DNA of 64,000 nt from Eubacteriales bacterium (GCA_030524175.1 JAUNHC010000018.1:44135-108134); one strand, 5' to 3'; positions 44,724-54,237 are shown, counted from the stretch's first letter. The notes: generated from the letters alone by a model not told the origin. Numbers and translations are program-made.

Positions 44724-47276
44724 TCATCTGCAGAAAACCCGCTGGCTGCGGATGTCGGAATACAGCTCTGCATTTTTTCCGTCAAAAACCTTAATTATCT
44801 TTGAATACTCAGCAGCTTCGGGAATGAGGATATCCAGCAGATTCTCCCCGTCCAATCTTTCCTCATGGAAAATAACCCCTTCCTGTTCTTTAAATAGTGC
44901 AATATAAAAAACACCTGATTCTACCAAGTCCTGAAAGAAGTGGCTGCCGTAGGACAATTCCGGCATCAATCCCTCTGACTGATAGGAAATCTCGCACATA
45001 GCTGTCATATTGCTGATTTCGGTAAAATGTACAGGAACCCCTAAGGAAGGCGTAGTCGTTCCCCATCTCCCCGGCCCCATGAGCAATACTTTTTCATTTT
45101 TCAATACGGTGTTGAGCATTCCGATGTTTCTGGCCACCTGATACTTATCCTGTTCAGAACAGGAGAGATATTCATGAACATCCACGAATATGATCTTATC
45201 GATCGCCACCCGCAGATTCCCTCCCATAAAATTCCCTTCCGAATAGAACAAACACTCATCCATGGTATCCAGCTTAGGAATTTCCACTGTTTTTCCAAGC
45301 CCTCTTGTCTGCAGCGGCCTGCACTGGACCAGATTAAAGAAAAACTGTTTCTCATTCTTAAAATTCACCGTAAATTCAATGTCTACCGGATAATCATACT
45401 CTTCTGACAAGAGTTTCAGCAGATTTTTCATAATACGGGGGAATTCTGTCTGCGTAAGCATCCTTTTAAAATTCAGAGTGGAAGGGACAGGAAGATCCGT
45501 ATAGCCCAGTTCACGCAGACGGTCCGCCTCTGCATAGTCCATTGTCATAAACAGGCTGCTGCTCACCTTGATATCCTCCTTCATCAGCTCTGAAACCTCC
45601 TTGCTGCACCATATATTATTCTGCAGATCCAATACATCAGCTTTATGCTGGGAGAATTTCCTTTCATCCTGAGCTGTGAGCAAAGGCAGACGGGAAGGGG
45701 CATCCAGCGCCACTATTTTCACATAGTCTCCGATCACCCGGTCCACTGCCCTGGTACCCAGACCAAAAACCAGCCGCAACATACCTGCCTCCATATCCAT
45801 ATGCTTATCCCACACATAGAGATTGGACGAATTCCCCACTCCCGCTGCATGAGGAAAAAAGTAATTCCCGTAGTAATCACCTGACACTCTTTGAACTAAA
45901 ATTGCCATCTGTTCATCCTTTAGTTCCAGCCCCCTCTGTCTGCGGTAATGTAGGGCATCCGGATTCATGGTACTTGCATAAACGCGGCGCACCGCATCCT
46001 CAAATGCCTGCAGGCGTTCCTCCGGTGTTCCCTGGTTAACACAGAAGACACTTTCATATTTCCCGGCAAAGGCATTTCCGAAATTATCCTCCTGAAGTGA
46101 GCTGGAACGTACTATGACGGGGGACTGACCAAAATACTCAAGCATACGTACAAATTCTTCTTCAATGATCTCAGGAAAGCTTCCTGAAAGCAAATGAGCC
46201 CGAAAGGATTCTGCTGCGGAAAAATACCCCTCTTGTGTTTTCTGCTCCAGCCTCTGCTCCCACCATCCGTTCTGGACAATATAAGTATAATATACATCCG
46301 CACCAATAAAAAAGGAATCATCCGGCTCCAGGTATTCCTGAATTTCCTTCCGCTCTCCCTTGGCATTCTTGACAATTTTACGGGCCAGCAGCATTCCGAT
46401 GCTTTTTCCTCCAATATATCCTGTGCCCACCTCCCTGGAAACAATCTTCAGCAAATCTTCTAGTTCAAAATGTTTTGTACAAAGCTCCCGGATTCTTTTT
46501 TCACGTCCGATAAACAGGCTGATCAGAAGGTTTTTCATCTCTTCCTGCTCTTCTTTGCTTTTCTTTAAATATTCCTTTGCATGATCCATTGTCACATTCC
46601 AGTAATCCAGTCTCTTCTTATCCCACTCGAAACCGGAAAAAAGCTCCGCCGCTTCTGTGCTTGATGTAATACTTACTGATTTGTCCCCTTCAATCCTATG
46701 AGGGAAAAACATAGTGGGCGAATACCTTCCGTCCGCCTTCAAAGGATGGATATACATACTTTCCTGTATGATATATAATCCAAAAAGACATTGTGTTGTC
46801 TCACGGATACGTGCTATGGTATCAAATGTATGATGATTTCTCCTGATCGCAAAATATGCTACTGTGTCCATATAATAAAGAAACGGACAAGTAACCTTAA
46901 AAAAATTGCCTATCATTAAATCGGAATACCAGAACTTCAATAACTCAGTAAGACAGTCAAACACATAGAATACTTTTCTTCCCTCTTTCTGTGCAATATG
47001 ATGAACTGTTGTGGCAAACTGTTCAAAGCCCTGGGCCGCATCAACATAATATAACTGAATATCCTCAGTGTGCTCCACCACAGGCTGATGGCTGCCAAAG
47101 CGCAGATAAACAATTTTCCGCCGGTCCTCTCTTGCTTTCTTCACGTATGGCTCCACGACCTTGGCATAATCGCTGATATCATCAATTTGCCACACTACAT
47201 TATCCCCCATGCGAAGCAGGTCAATAGTCTCATCAAATCCCGGCATCCCCGTACTTACCTTTTCATGATATTTCAT
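44724..47276 (-). CDS. KaiC-like segment fused to PEP-synthase-type ATP/pyruvate-binding domain
   Basis: 850 residues. Residues about 1-210 have RecA/KaiC-like features (STGMPGFDETIDLL at the start, FYVFDCLTELL as a Walker B-like strand) but no Walker A lysine loop. Residues about 283-700 match the N-terminal nucleotide-binding domain of PEP synthase/pyruvate phosphate dikinase (TGYIGGKSIGMLLARK, SPVIVRSSSLQEDNFGNAFAGKYESV, FNLVQCRPLQTR). The phosphohistidine and PEP-binding domains are missing, so it cannot complete the usual reaction alone. GGAGG precedes the ATG. Convergent with trkAH, with a structured leader. Function unknown. Confidence 0.8.
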   Translation of the reverse strand: MKYHEKVSTGMPGFDETIDLLRMGDNVVWQIDDISDYAKVVEPYVKKAREDRRKIVYLRFGSHQPVVEHTEDIQLYYVDAAQGFEQFATTVHHIAQKEGRKVFYVFDCLTELLKFWYSDLMIGNFFKVTCPFLYYMDTVAYFAIRRNHHTFDTIARIRETTQCLFGLYIIQESMYIHPLKADGRYSPTMFFPHRIEGDKSVSITSSTEAAELFSGFEWDKKRLDYWNVTMDHAKEYLKKSKEEQEEMKNLLISLFIGREKRIRELCTKHFELEDLLKIVSREVGTGYIGGKSIGMLLARKIVKNAKGERKEIQEYLEPDDSFFIGADVYYTYIVQNGWWEQRLEQKTQEGYFSAAESFRAHLLSGSFPEIIEEEFVRMLEYFGQSPVIVRSSSLQEDNFGNAFAGKYESVFCVNQGTPEERLQAFEDAVRRVYASTMNPDALHYRRQRGLELKDEQMAILVQRVSGDYYGNYFFPHAAGVGNSSNLYVWDKHMDMEAGMLRLVFGLGTRAVDRVIGDYVKIVALDAPSRLPLLTAQDERKFSQHKADVLDLQNNIWCSKEVSELMKEDIKVSSSLFMTMDYAEADRLRELGYTDLPVPSTLNFKRMLTQTEFPRIMKNLLKLLSEEYDYPVDIEFTVNFKNEKQFFFNLVQCRPLQTRGLGKTVEIPKLDTMDECLFYSEGNFMGGNLRVAIDKIIFVDVHEYLSCSEQDKYQVARNIGMLNTVLKNEKVLLMGPGRWGTTTPSLGVPVHFTEISNMTAMCEISYQSEGLMPELSYGSHFFQDLVESGVFYIALFKEQEGVIFHEERLDGENLLDILIPEAAEYSKIIKVFDGKNAELYSDIRSQRVFCR

Positions 47277-47582
47277 AAGCTTCCTCCGTTCTTTTCCCCC
47301 TGTCTTATGCGGACAGGGCAGTTCAGCTTACGCCAGACATTTGCATGAACACGCAAAAAGGCGCTCTGCTTCACGCAAAACGCCTTCGTTTCTATCTAAA
47401 ATAATAGTGTGTGCACAAGTGGTTTGTCAAGATTTTTTTATGGTTTCCAACTATTGTTATGGTTTCCAGCGATTGTATATCATAGGTATACGGATCACTA
47501 TTTCACTTGCGGCAAACAAGATGAATATTATGCATCAACATAGACATACTATAAAAAAACATAACAGGAGGTATGAACTAAT
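47277..47582. other. Leader of the KaiC-PEP-synthase gene and short repeat
   Basis: On the minus strand a hairpin GAAGGCG...CGCCTTTTT (47355-47387) looks like an intrinsic terminator placed before the gene, and a second hairpin CCCTGTC/GACAGGG (47298-47318) lies closer to the start: a possible attenuator pair. At 47438-47475 two 19-bp tandem copies (TTATGGTTTCCAACTATTG and a 17/19 match) occur. No gene seen. Confidence 0.45.
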
Positions 47583-47741
47583 ATGAAAGAAAAAGAAACC
47601 CACAAAGATTCTTCCCCGAAAAACACCGCCCCCATGATTCCCAGTGCTTTTCCAGATGAAATTCCCTTCACGCGCACAGACGCACCGGCTGATGTGATTC
47701 CTGATGAAGTCCCCCGCCGCGACGGCCCGGGCGGTGAATGA
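47583..47741 (+). CDS. Small hypothetical protein, proline/aspartate-rich
   Basis: 52 residues: MKEKETHKDSSPKNTAPMIP, then alternating Pro, Asp and Glu, ending PDEVPRRDGPGGE. No membrane segment or signal peptide. AGGAGG lies 11 bases before the ATG. The regular spacing of proline-aspartate and the compact C-terminal motif suggest a real, conserved small protein, but there is no recognised family. Confidence 0.55.
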   Translation: MKEKETHKDSSPKNTAPMIPSAFPDEIPFTRTDAPADVIPDEVPRRDGPGGE

Positions 47742-48018
47742 TCATTTCTGTCCATTCTGTGAACATCATCTGAAAATTTTCACAGTTTCTTCAAATGCTT
47801 ATCACATAGATTTCACAATCCATGAGTATAGTATCAATCATAGAAAGATTAGTCTTTCTTAATTAAATATTTTTCTTTTTCATACGCGCCGGTACGAAAG
47901 TACCGGCCTCCTTCCATTTATGGACATTTTTAATTCTGTTATATATTGGTAACTCGCGGACAGTCACATATCTTTTATGTTTTCCCTTCTTGCAGACTCC
48001 TTAATTTTGGTAATACAA
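47742..48018. other. Intergenic region with GAAA-loop hairpin
   Basis: No gene. A perfect 8-base stem GCCGGTAC-GAAA-GTACCGGC at 47888-47907 is the only structure seen; it lacks a T-tract on either side. Confidence 0.5.
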
Positions 48019-48933
48019 TCATACTCCCTCATAGTCAAAGGCTGGAATAAAGCTTTCCTCCGCAGTTTCTCCTTCCTGAATAAATCCATTTGAAATTCCA
48101 AGGCTCACTGCATGATCAAGAACCTTTTCATACTCACGCCGTGTAACCCTTCTGTTCAGTTCCTGATATGTCTTGTGCTCCAGGACAGGAGTGTACTGGT
48201 TCATGATACTGATATAAATCTTTTCACCATAGGTCCTGTTGAGGTATTCCAGAACCTGAAGGGAATTCTTCGTATGTCCGGGAAGGATGAGATGACGTAC
48301 AATAGTCCCTTTTCTTATATATCCCTCATTGTCAAAACAGCAGGCACCAGTCTGTCTTACCATCTCTTCTATGGCCAGCTTTGCCTTCTCAGGATATCCG
48401 GGGGCATTTGAATATGCCTTAGCCAGATTGATATCCATATATTTAAAATCCGGGAGATACACATCCACATATCCTTCCAGCATCCTCAAGGTATCTGTTT
48501 CCTCAAATCCGCTTGAATTATATATAACAGGCAGGTCCATACCCTTTCCCTTGGAAATTTCCAGTCCTTCTATAATATGAGGTACATAATGAGCACCTGT
48601 GACAAGATTAATATTTGCTGCACCTTTTTCTTTCAACTCCAGAAATATGTCTGCAAGCCTTTGGACTGTAATCTCTTTTCCTCTGTCTCCCACTGCAATA
48701 TCATGGTTCTGACAAAAGCAGCAGCGAAGTCCGCAGCCTGTAAAAAACACAGTACCAGACCCCTTATCCCCTGAGATGCAAGGCTCCTCCCACATGTGCA
48801 AAGCGGCACGGGCAGCAAAAATCGTGCTGCTCATGCCGCAGTAACCTCTTTCACCATGTGAACGGTCCGCATGACATCTCCTTGGACATAAGGTGCAGTC
48901 TGAAAGCAGTGTCTGAAGCTCTGTCCCAGTCAT
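48019..48933 (-). CDS. Radical SAM protein, pyruvate-formate-lyase-activase-like
   Basis: 304 residues. An N-terminal Cys pair region (CTLCPRRCHADR, then GYCG) precedes the radical SAM cluster FTGCGLRCCFCQNHDIA (CxxxCxxC). The middle carries NLVTGAHYVPHI and VYNSSGFEE typical of the COG1313 uncharacterised activase family. AAGGAGG before the ATG at 48933; the frame reaches 48981 without a site. Target protein unknown. The next gene upstream is the UPF0251-NifX fusion, possibly co-transcribed. Confidence 0.9.
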   Translation of the reverse strand: MTGTELQTLLSDCTLCPRRCHADRSHGERGYCGMSSTIFAARAALHMWEEPCISGDKGSGTVFFTGCGLRCCFCQNHDIAVGDRGKEITVQRLADIFLELKEKGAANINLVTGAHYVPHIIEGLEISKGKGMDLPVIYNSSGFEETDTLRMLEGYVDVYLPDFKYMDINLAKAYSNAPGYPEKAKLAIEEMVRQTGACCFDNEGYIRKGTIVRHLILPGHTKNSLQVLEYLNRTYGEKIYISIMNQYTPVLEHKTYQELNRRVTRREYEKVLDHAVSLGISNGFIQEGETAEESFIPAFDYEGV

Positions 48934-48987
48934 ACATTTCCTCCTTGTATCCCGCCGAATGTAAGCATATGCTGCGCTCATTGAATG

Positions 48988-49833
48988 TTATTCACCATGA
49001 TGGCCGCAGCCGTGACCTGCCCCATGGCCGCCGCAGCCGTGATGGCCCTCTTCGTGACCGCCGCAGCCATGATGCCCTTCCCCATGACTGCCACCGTGAC
49101 TTCCGCAGCTGTGGCCTTCCCCGTGGCTGCCGCAGCCCTGGTGCTCTTCATGGTGATGTGTACACATAGTATCGGGATCATAATTTAAGCTTCCTGCAAG
49201 ATAGGATGCCACCTGTGCGTCTGCATCACCGCCGGCTCCCGGGAACAGACGGATTCCGGCTTCTGCCAGAGCATTCCTGGCACCTCCGCCAATACCGCCG
49301 CAGATTAAAGTATCTACTCCCTGTGCCTTTAAAAATCCTGCAAGTGCTCCGTGTCCGTTTCCATTAGTGTCAATAACTTCTTCACCAATGATTTTTCCAT
49401 CCTGTACCTCATAAATTTTAAACTGCTCTGTGTGTCCGAAATGCTGAAATACCTGTCCGTTTTCATAAGTCACTGCTATTTTCATTGTAGAATCCCCTTT
49501 CAAATCTTTTTCATGTTTTCTGATGCCAATTTCATCTTTCCCGGGACAAAGATTATAATTTCCGCCCTCGATGCGAAGTCTGGTTGCCTCCACCAAGAAA
49601 CGGGACAGTTTCTTCCTCGCCTCCACATATAAAGTCTGTACTGTGGCACGTCCCACATCCATCTGCCCGGCACATTCCTCCTGGGTAAGTCCTGCATAGT
49701 CAATGAGACGGATCGTCTCATATTCTTCCACAGTCATTACAATTTCATGGCTGCAGTCACATTGATCCTCCGCATAATACGTGGTGCATCTGGGCATCCG
49801 GCAGACTTTTTTTGGTTTACTTGGTCTTGGCAT
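48988..49833 (-). CDS. UPF0251 HTH protein fused to NifX/NifB-type domain with His/Cys/Gly tail
   Basis: 281 residues in three parts. Residues 1-95 are UPF0251/DUF134 (MPRPSKPKKVCRMP, then a sigma-like helix-turn-helix LTQEECAGQMDVGRATVQTLY). Residues about 116-220 are a dinitrogenase iron-molybdenum cofactor-type domain (MKIAVTYENGQVFQHFGHTEQFKIYEV, CGGIGGGARNALAEAGI). The last 56 residues are almost only His, Gly, Cys and Glu (HHHEEHQGCGSHGEGH...), a likely metal-binding tail. The start at 49833 gives GGAGG 7 bases away and the usual MPRP N-terminus. It has its own strong promoter. Confidence 0.88.
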   Translation of the reverse strand: MPRPSKPKKVCRMPRCTTYYAEDQCDCSHEIVMTVEEYETIRLIDYAGLTQEECAGQMDVGRATVQTLYVEARKKLSRFLVEATRLRIEGGNYNLCPGKDEIGIRKHEKDLKGDSTMKIAVTYENGQVFQHFGHTEQFKIYEVQDGKIIGEEVIDTNGNGHGALAGFLKAQGVDTLICGGIGGGARNALAEAGIRLFPGAGGDADAQVASYLAGSLNYDPDTMCTHHHEEHQGCGSHGEGHSCGSHGGSHGEGHHGCGGHEEGHHGCGGHGAGHGCGHHGE

Positions 49834-49856
49834 CATTAGGCCTCCGTTTTTTATTG

Positions 49857-49905
49857 GCATATGTTAATTATTATTATAACATGTTATTAGCATATGTCAA
49901 TAATA
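49857..49905 (-). promoter_or_regulatory. Promoter with GCATATGT repeats upstream of the UPF0251-NifX gene
   Basis: Minus strand TTGACA (49895-49900), 16 bases, TATAAT (49873-49878). GCATATGT occurs twice (near 49858 and 49890) and AACATGTT lies between, so an operator is likely; UPF0251 proteins may bind such DNA. Confidence 0.7.
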
Positions 49906-50025
49906 GTTTTGACATTTCCTGGATTCTATGTTTTTACATCTCCTGAACTCTTATGATTTCCTGAGTTCTTATGATCTTCGGTATCCCAAACCTATAATAT
50001 ATTACGGAATTCCGGATATCTAATA

Positions 50026-50661
50026 TTATTCGAAATTCCAGGCTTCCTGCAGCGATGCTGTCAGCAATTCCGGACACCGGGCTTTCATCAGACCGCTCAT
50101 AATGCATACCCCGGCAATGCCGCAGTCCCGTATTTCCCTTACATTAGAAACATTGATCCCACCGATGGCATATACAGGAATACTGACAGCACTTGACACT
50201 TCCCGGAGAAACCCGGCTCCTCTCCCCGGAATGCCCTTCTTGCACTCCGTGGGAAAAACATGTCCGGCGATAATATAATCTGCCCCCAGCATTTCTGCTT
50301 CTTCCGCCTCTTCCGCACTGTGAACGGAAGCTCCCAGACACTTAAACAAAGGCTCAGGATGCTCCTTCTTCCAACAGCGCAGCCCTTCCACGGAAAGATG
50401 CAGTGACTCTGCCCCTGCCCGCAATGCGGCATTCCCGTAACTGTGGAGAGTCCCCTTCACATTATATAACTGACAAAGATTCACAAATTTTTCTGCTAGC
50501 TGGGTGTATTCCATCTCAGATAAATCTTTCTCCCTGAGAACGATCCTGGTGATACCTGACCGGACAATCTTTTCCAACTGCTCCATGAAAGGAGCGGTAC
50601 ATAATTTCCGGTTCGTCACACAGATGATGGGCAGTGTACTGCCTTCACTTCCATTTTCCAT
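50026..50661 (-). CDS. tenI: TenI-like thiazole tautomerase / thiamine phosphate synthase paralogue
   Basis: 211 residues, TIM barrel of the ThiE/TenI family (RIVLREKDLSEMEYTQLAE, GADYIIAGHVFPTECKKG, PVYAIGGINVSNVREI). The pyrimidine-binding NDN motif of true ThiE is replaced by HSYGN, which fits TenI, the thiazole aromatase. Last gene of the thi operon, 14 bp after thiH. AAAGGGGGAG before the ATG. Confidence 0.85.
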   Translation of the reverse strand: MENGSEGSTLPIICVTNRKLCTAPFMEQLEKIVRSGITRIVLREKDLSEMEYTQLAEKFVNLCQLYNVKGTLHSYGNAALRAGAESLHLSVEGLRCWKKEHPEPLFKCLGASVHSAEEAEEAEMLGADYIIAGHVFPTECKKGIPGRGAGFLREVSSAVSIPVYAIGGINVSNVREIRDCGIAGVCIMSGLMKARCPELLTASLQEAWNFE

Positions 50662-50675
50662 AACTCCCCCTTTGA

Positions 50676-51833
50676 TCAGACAAAAATATAATCACTCATC
50701 ACCGGCTGCAGGCCCTGTTCTTTAATTGCCTGGTATATCTGAGGTACCGTTCTTCCATCCTCAATCTCAAACTGCTCATCGCCTTTAGGTTCATTCTGGG
50801 AATGGCCCCCAATCCCCACATCTACTCCGGCAGAAATCTTGGTAGCTGCTATCTTGATGATATTGTCCCTGAATTTTGCACCTTCTCTGCTGGAAATAGT
50901 AATTCCGGCAAAAGGCATAAAAATCCTGTAAGCACAAATAATCTGAAGTAACTGGGGTTCATGTACATCCCTTGGTTTTATTTTATCATTATTGATAATA
51001 GGACGCAGACGGGGACAGGAAAAAGTGATTTCCGCCTGAGGATATTTCCTCTGGAGCAGATAGGCGTGCATTCCTGTGGCGAAAGCATCCTTTCTGAAGT
51101 CATCCAGCCCAAGAAGAGCGGCGAAGCCAACTCCTCTGATGCCGCCTCTCACAGCCCTTTCCTGTGTGTAGAACCGGTATGGAAAAATTCTTTTATTCCC
51201 GCCCAGATGCAGTGTTTCATATTTCACAGGATTATAGGTTTCCTGAAATACCGTGACGAAATCAGCACCGCATTCGTGAAGATATTTATAATCCTCACTA
51301 TTCATAGGATAAACCTCAAGTCCTATCACTTTAAAATATTTCCTCGCAATCTTACAGGCTTCCCCTATATATTCCACATCAGACATTTTGGGACTTTCTC
51401 CTGTAAGCAGAAGGATTTCCTCCAGTCCTGTCTCTGCGATAGCCTGCATTTCCTTTTCAATTTCTTCCCCGTTCAGCCTTGCTCTGTGAATTTTGTTATG
51501 GCAGTTAAACCCACAGTAAATACAATAATTCTCACAGTAATTTGCTATATAAAGAGGGGTAAACATATTTACAGAATTCCCGAAATGCTTTCTTGTCTCT
51601 GCCTGGGCCCGCAGAGCAATTTCTTCCAAAAGAGGCAGTGCAGCCGGAGACAACAGCGCCATGAAGTCCTCAGGCCCCGGACTGTCCTTCTGAAGTGCCC
51701 TGCGCACATCATTCTCTGTATAACTTTCCGGGCAAAACTTTTCTACAGTTGAAAACACCTGTTCCAACATATTGGAATCAAGCACTTCCATTCCCTCCTG
51801 GTACTCCATACAGTTTGTATTCCTGTTTATCAT
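50676..51833 (-). CDS. thiH: 2-iminoacetate synthase ThiH
   Basis: 385 residues. Radical SAM enzyme that cleaves tyrosine to dehydroglycine for thiazole formation; cluster motif YCENYCIYCGF. Anaerobes use ThiH where aerobes use ThiO. GGAGGGGG before the ATG. Between thiG and tenI. Confidence 0.95.
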   Translation of the reverse strand: MINRNTNCMEYQEGMEVLDSNMLEQVFSTVEKFCPESYTENDVRRALQKDSPGPEDFMALLSPAALPLLEEIALRAQAETRKHFGNSVNMFTPLYIANYCENYCIYCGFNCHNKIHRARLNGEEIEKEMQAIAETGLEEILLLTGESPKMSDVEYIGEACKIARKYFKVIGLEVYPMNSEDYKYLHECGADFVTVFQETYNPVKYETLHLGGNKRIFPYRFYTQERAVRGGIRGVGFAALLGLDDFRKDAFATGMHAYLLQRKYPQAEITFSCPRLRPIINNDKIKPRDVHEPQLLQIICAYRIFMPFAGITISSREGAKFRDNIIKIAATKISAGVDVGIGGHSQNEPKGDEQFEIEDGRTVPQIYQAIKEQGLQPVMSDYIFV

Positions 51834-51845
51834 TTTCTCCCCCTC

Positions 51846-52655
51846 CTATTCATGCAGAAAACCAGTGAGGGGTGAAGAAGCCGCAGCCCCTTTTTCTATC
51901 ACACGTCCTAAACCTGACAAGTATGCCATACGTCCGGCTTCAATGGCCCTTTTAAATGCCTCCGCCATCACAGGAATATCACCTGCTGTTGCGATTGCTG
52001 TGTTTGCCATTACTGCGGCTGCCCCCATTTCCATGGCCTCACACGCCTGGGAGGGACGTCCGATACCTGCATCCACGATCACAGGCAGGTCAATCTCTTC
52101 TATGAGGATTTTAATAAATTCTTTCGTGCATATGCCCTTATTGGAGCCAATAGGCGAACCCAGCGGCATGACAGATGCCGCACCTGCATTATAGAGATCA
52201 CGTGCCACATTCAGATCCGGATACATATAAGGCATGACCACAAATCCTTCTTTAGCCAGGATTTCTGTCGCTTTAATGGTCTCATAATTATCAGGAAGAA
52301 GATATTTGCTGTCACGCATCACCTCAATCTTGACAAAATCACCACAGCCGCATTCTCTGGATAATCTTGCAATCCTCACAGCCTCCTGAGCATCTCTGGC
52401 TCCCGAAGTGTTGGGAAGAAGCGTCACACCCTCCGGAATATAATCCAGAATATTTTCTGTCTCTGCCTGTGCCCGGCGAAGAGCCAGGGTGATCATCTCC
52501 GCCCCCGCATTCTCCACAGCAGCTTTAATAAGCTTCAATGAATATTTCCCTGATCCCAGAATAAAACGGGAATGGAATTTCCGTCCTCCCAGAACTAATA
52601 TATCTTCCCCGCCGGCGTTATTATCAATATTGTTATACTTCTTGTCATTTTCCAT
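51846..52655 (-). CDS. thiG: Thiazole synthase ThiG
   Basis: 269 residues. TIM barrel that joins deoxyxylulose 5-phosphate, dehydroglycine and ThiS thiocarboxylate. FILGSGKY near the start, the Schiff-base Lys in DFVKIEV, and [11 protein letters not shown] are visible. Preceded by thiF and followed by thiH. Confidence 0.96.
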   Translation of the reverse strand: MENDKKYNNIDNNAGGEDILVLGGRKFHSRFILGSGKYSLKLIKAAVENAGAEMITLALRRAQAETENILDYIPEGVTLLPNTSGARDAQEAVRIARLSRECGCGDFVKIEVMRDSKYLLPDNYETIKATEILAKEGFVVMPYMYPDLNVARDLYNAGAASVMPLGSPIGSNKGICTKEFIKILIEEIDLPVIVDAGIGRPSQACEAMEMGAAAVMANTAIATAGDIPVMAEAFKRAIEAGRMAYLSGLGRVIEKGAAASSPLTGFLHE

Positions 52656-52736
52656 AATTTTCTCCTCTGACTCATCTATCTGCTATCTTATTTCATTCTC
52701 CCATTCCTGACTCCTGTAAAATATGAAGCCCACATC

Positions 52737-53405
52737 TTAGGGTTCCTCATTTCCCAGAAGAAGCCGCAGTACCATCAATGCCTGATGGGCGGCACAGAGA
52801 GCCACACGGGGTTCTGTCAGGCTTCCGGAAAGTGAAACATCACTGACACCATCCCCGCAAAGATAGAAATTTTTCATCACTCTCTCTGTACGGATTTTAT
52901 TTCCAGAATCCATACCTGCCATGCCGGAGGCTGCCACCAGCGGAATACCGTCCAGCACAGTGAGTACCGTTTCCGTCAGCATTGCCTTTTCCTCAGGCTG
53001 GTCAAAAGCCTCGCACACCACTTGGCATCTGCCGAACAGTGTCTCCACATTTTCCGGTGTCACTGAGGTAAAATGTGTTTCATACACGGAAAAAGGATTG
53101 ATCCGCCTAAGCTCCTCCGCCAGGGCTTTTGGTTTTTCCATACCTACCTGATGGAATGCATATTGCTGGCGGTGGAGGTTTGTCATATCCACACGATCAT
53201 AATCTGCCAGCACCAGCCTTCCTATCCCAAGCCTGGCAAGAGAAACTGCTATGTGTGAGCCAAGACCTCCAAGCCCTGCAATCCCCACTACAGAACGTGA
53301 CAGCTTCTCCTGGTTTTCCCATCCGTGCCTCTGTGCCAATGCGGCCATGAATCCGTCCCTGTCTGTGTGTTTCTCAGCGCCCGTCCTACTACTGTCACAA
53401 TCCAT
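52737..53405 (-). CDS. thiF: Sulfur carrier protein adenylyltransferase ThiF
   Basis: 222 residues. E1-like fold with GIAGLGGLGSHIAVSLARLGIGRLVLADYD (ATP loop) and the R/Q motif TNLHRQQY. Adenylates the ThiS C-terminus. Shorter than E. coli ThiF and lacks the CxxC zinc site, as in the clostridial ThiF type. Adjacent to thiS. Confidence 0.93.
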   Translation of the reverse strand: MDCDSSRTGAEKHTDRDGFMAALAQRHGWENQEKLSRSVVGIAGLGGLGSHIAVSLARLGIGRLVLADYDRVDMTNLHRQQYAFHQVGMEKPKALAEELRRINPFSVYETHFTSVTPENVETLFGRCQVVCEAFDQPEEKAMLTETVLTVLDGIPLVAASGMAGMDSGNKIRTERVMKNFYLCGDGVSDVSLSGSLTEPRVALCAAHQALMVLRLLLGNEEP

Positions 53406-53407
53406 AT

Positions 53408-53605
53408 TCAGCCGCCTCCAACAAAACTCACCACTTCCAGATGATCCCCATCAACAACAGCAACATGTTCCAGACTTTTCCGCGGTACAATCTCCCCATT
53501 TCTCTCAACTGCTGTTCTTTCCGCCCGGTAGCCTAACCGATTCAATAGTTGGGATATTGTACACTCTCCCGGATATTCCACTTCTTTTCCATTTACAAAC
53601 AACAT
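53408..53605 (-). CDS. thiS: Sulfur carrier protein ThiS
   Basis: 65 residues with ubiquitin-like fold and C-terminal Gly-Gly-Gly, the site of thiocarboxylate formation. Start at 53605 overlaps the end of thiE by 13 bp; GGAGG is 10 bases upstream. Confidence 0.94.
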   Translation of the reverse strand: MLFVNGKEVEYPGECTISQLLNRLGYRAERTAVERNGEIVPRKSLEHVAVVDGDHLEVVSFVGGG

Positions 53606-54237
53606 AGTCGGGATACCTCCGTTAAAAGAAACTTCACTGCTTCTCTGGGATCTTCCCGGGCAAAAACAGCCGATACCACAGCCACTCCGTCCGCTCCGCA
53701 TCCGTAAAGCTCATGAATATTTTCCGCCGTAATACCGCCGATTGCCGCCACCGGAATGTGAACTGCCCTGCAGATATCCTCAAGGATTTTTCTTTCAAGA
53801 AAGGATGCGTTCGTCTTTGTTGAAGAGCCGAAGACTGCACCGCAGCCCAGATAGGAAGCACCGGACCTCTGTGCCGCCAATGCTTCCTCCACATTATGGG
53901 CGCTGGCTCCCACAAGCTTATCAGGTCCTAAAATACTGACAGCCTTCTCCACCGCCATATCCTCAAGACCCACATGTACTCCATCAGCATCCAGTTCCCT
54001 GGCAAGCTCTACATTGTCATTCAATAAAAACGGCACTCCGTATCTGCGGCACACAGCCTGGACTTCCCTTGCTTCTTCTATGTATGCATCTCCCTTTAGA
54101 TGCTTCTCCCTGTACTGCACCATAGTAGCCCCGGCCTGCAAAGCCAGCTCTACCCTGTGTGACAACGGCTCACCTTCCCTCAGCCAGGTACGGTCTGTCA
54201 CAAGATAAAGCCTGATCCATTTTTTATCCAGTATCAT
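53593..54237 (-). CDS. thiE: Thiamine phosphate synthase ThiE
   Basis: 214 residues. Condenses HMP-PP with the thiazole phosphate. QYREK (near 41), LLNDNVELA (near 70), GVHVG and the C-terminal AIGGI are all present, unlike the tenI paralogue at 50026-50661. Confidence 0.95.
   Translation of the reverse strand: MILDKKWIRLYLVTDRTWLREGEPLSHRVELALQAGATMVQYREKHLKGDAYIEEAREVQAVCRRYGVPFLLNDNVELARELDADGVHVGLEDMAVEKAVSILGPDKLVGASAHNVEEALAAQRSGASYLGCGAVFGSSTKTNASFLERKILEDICRAVHIPVAAIGGITAENIHELYGCGADGVAVVSAVFAREDPREAVKFLLTEVSRLCCL

Noticed and set aside
47438-47475. Two 19-bp copies as a CRISPR-like or att repeat
   Set aside because: Only two directly adjacent copies, no spacer and no associated genes.
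48858-49188. Plus-strand frames rich in Arg/His or Ala opposite 48858-49188
   Set aside because: They are antisense of the His/Gly/Cys tail of the UPF0251-NifX gene.
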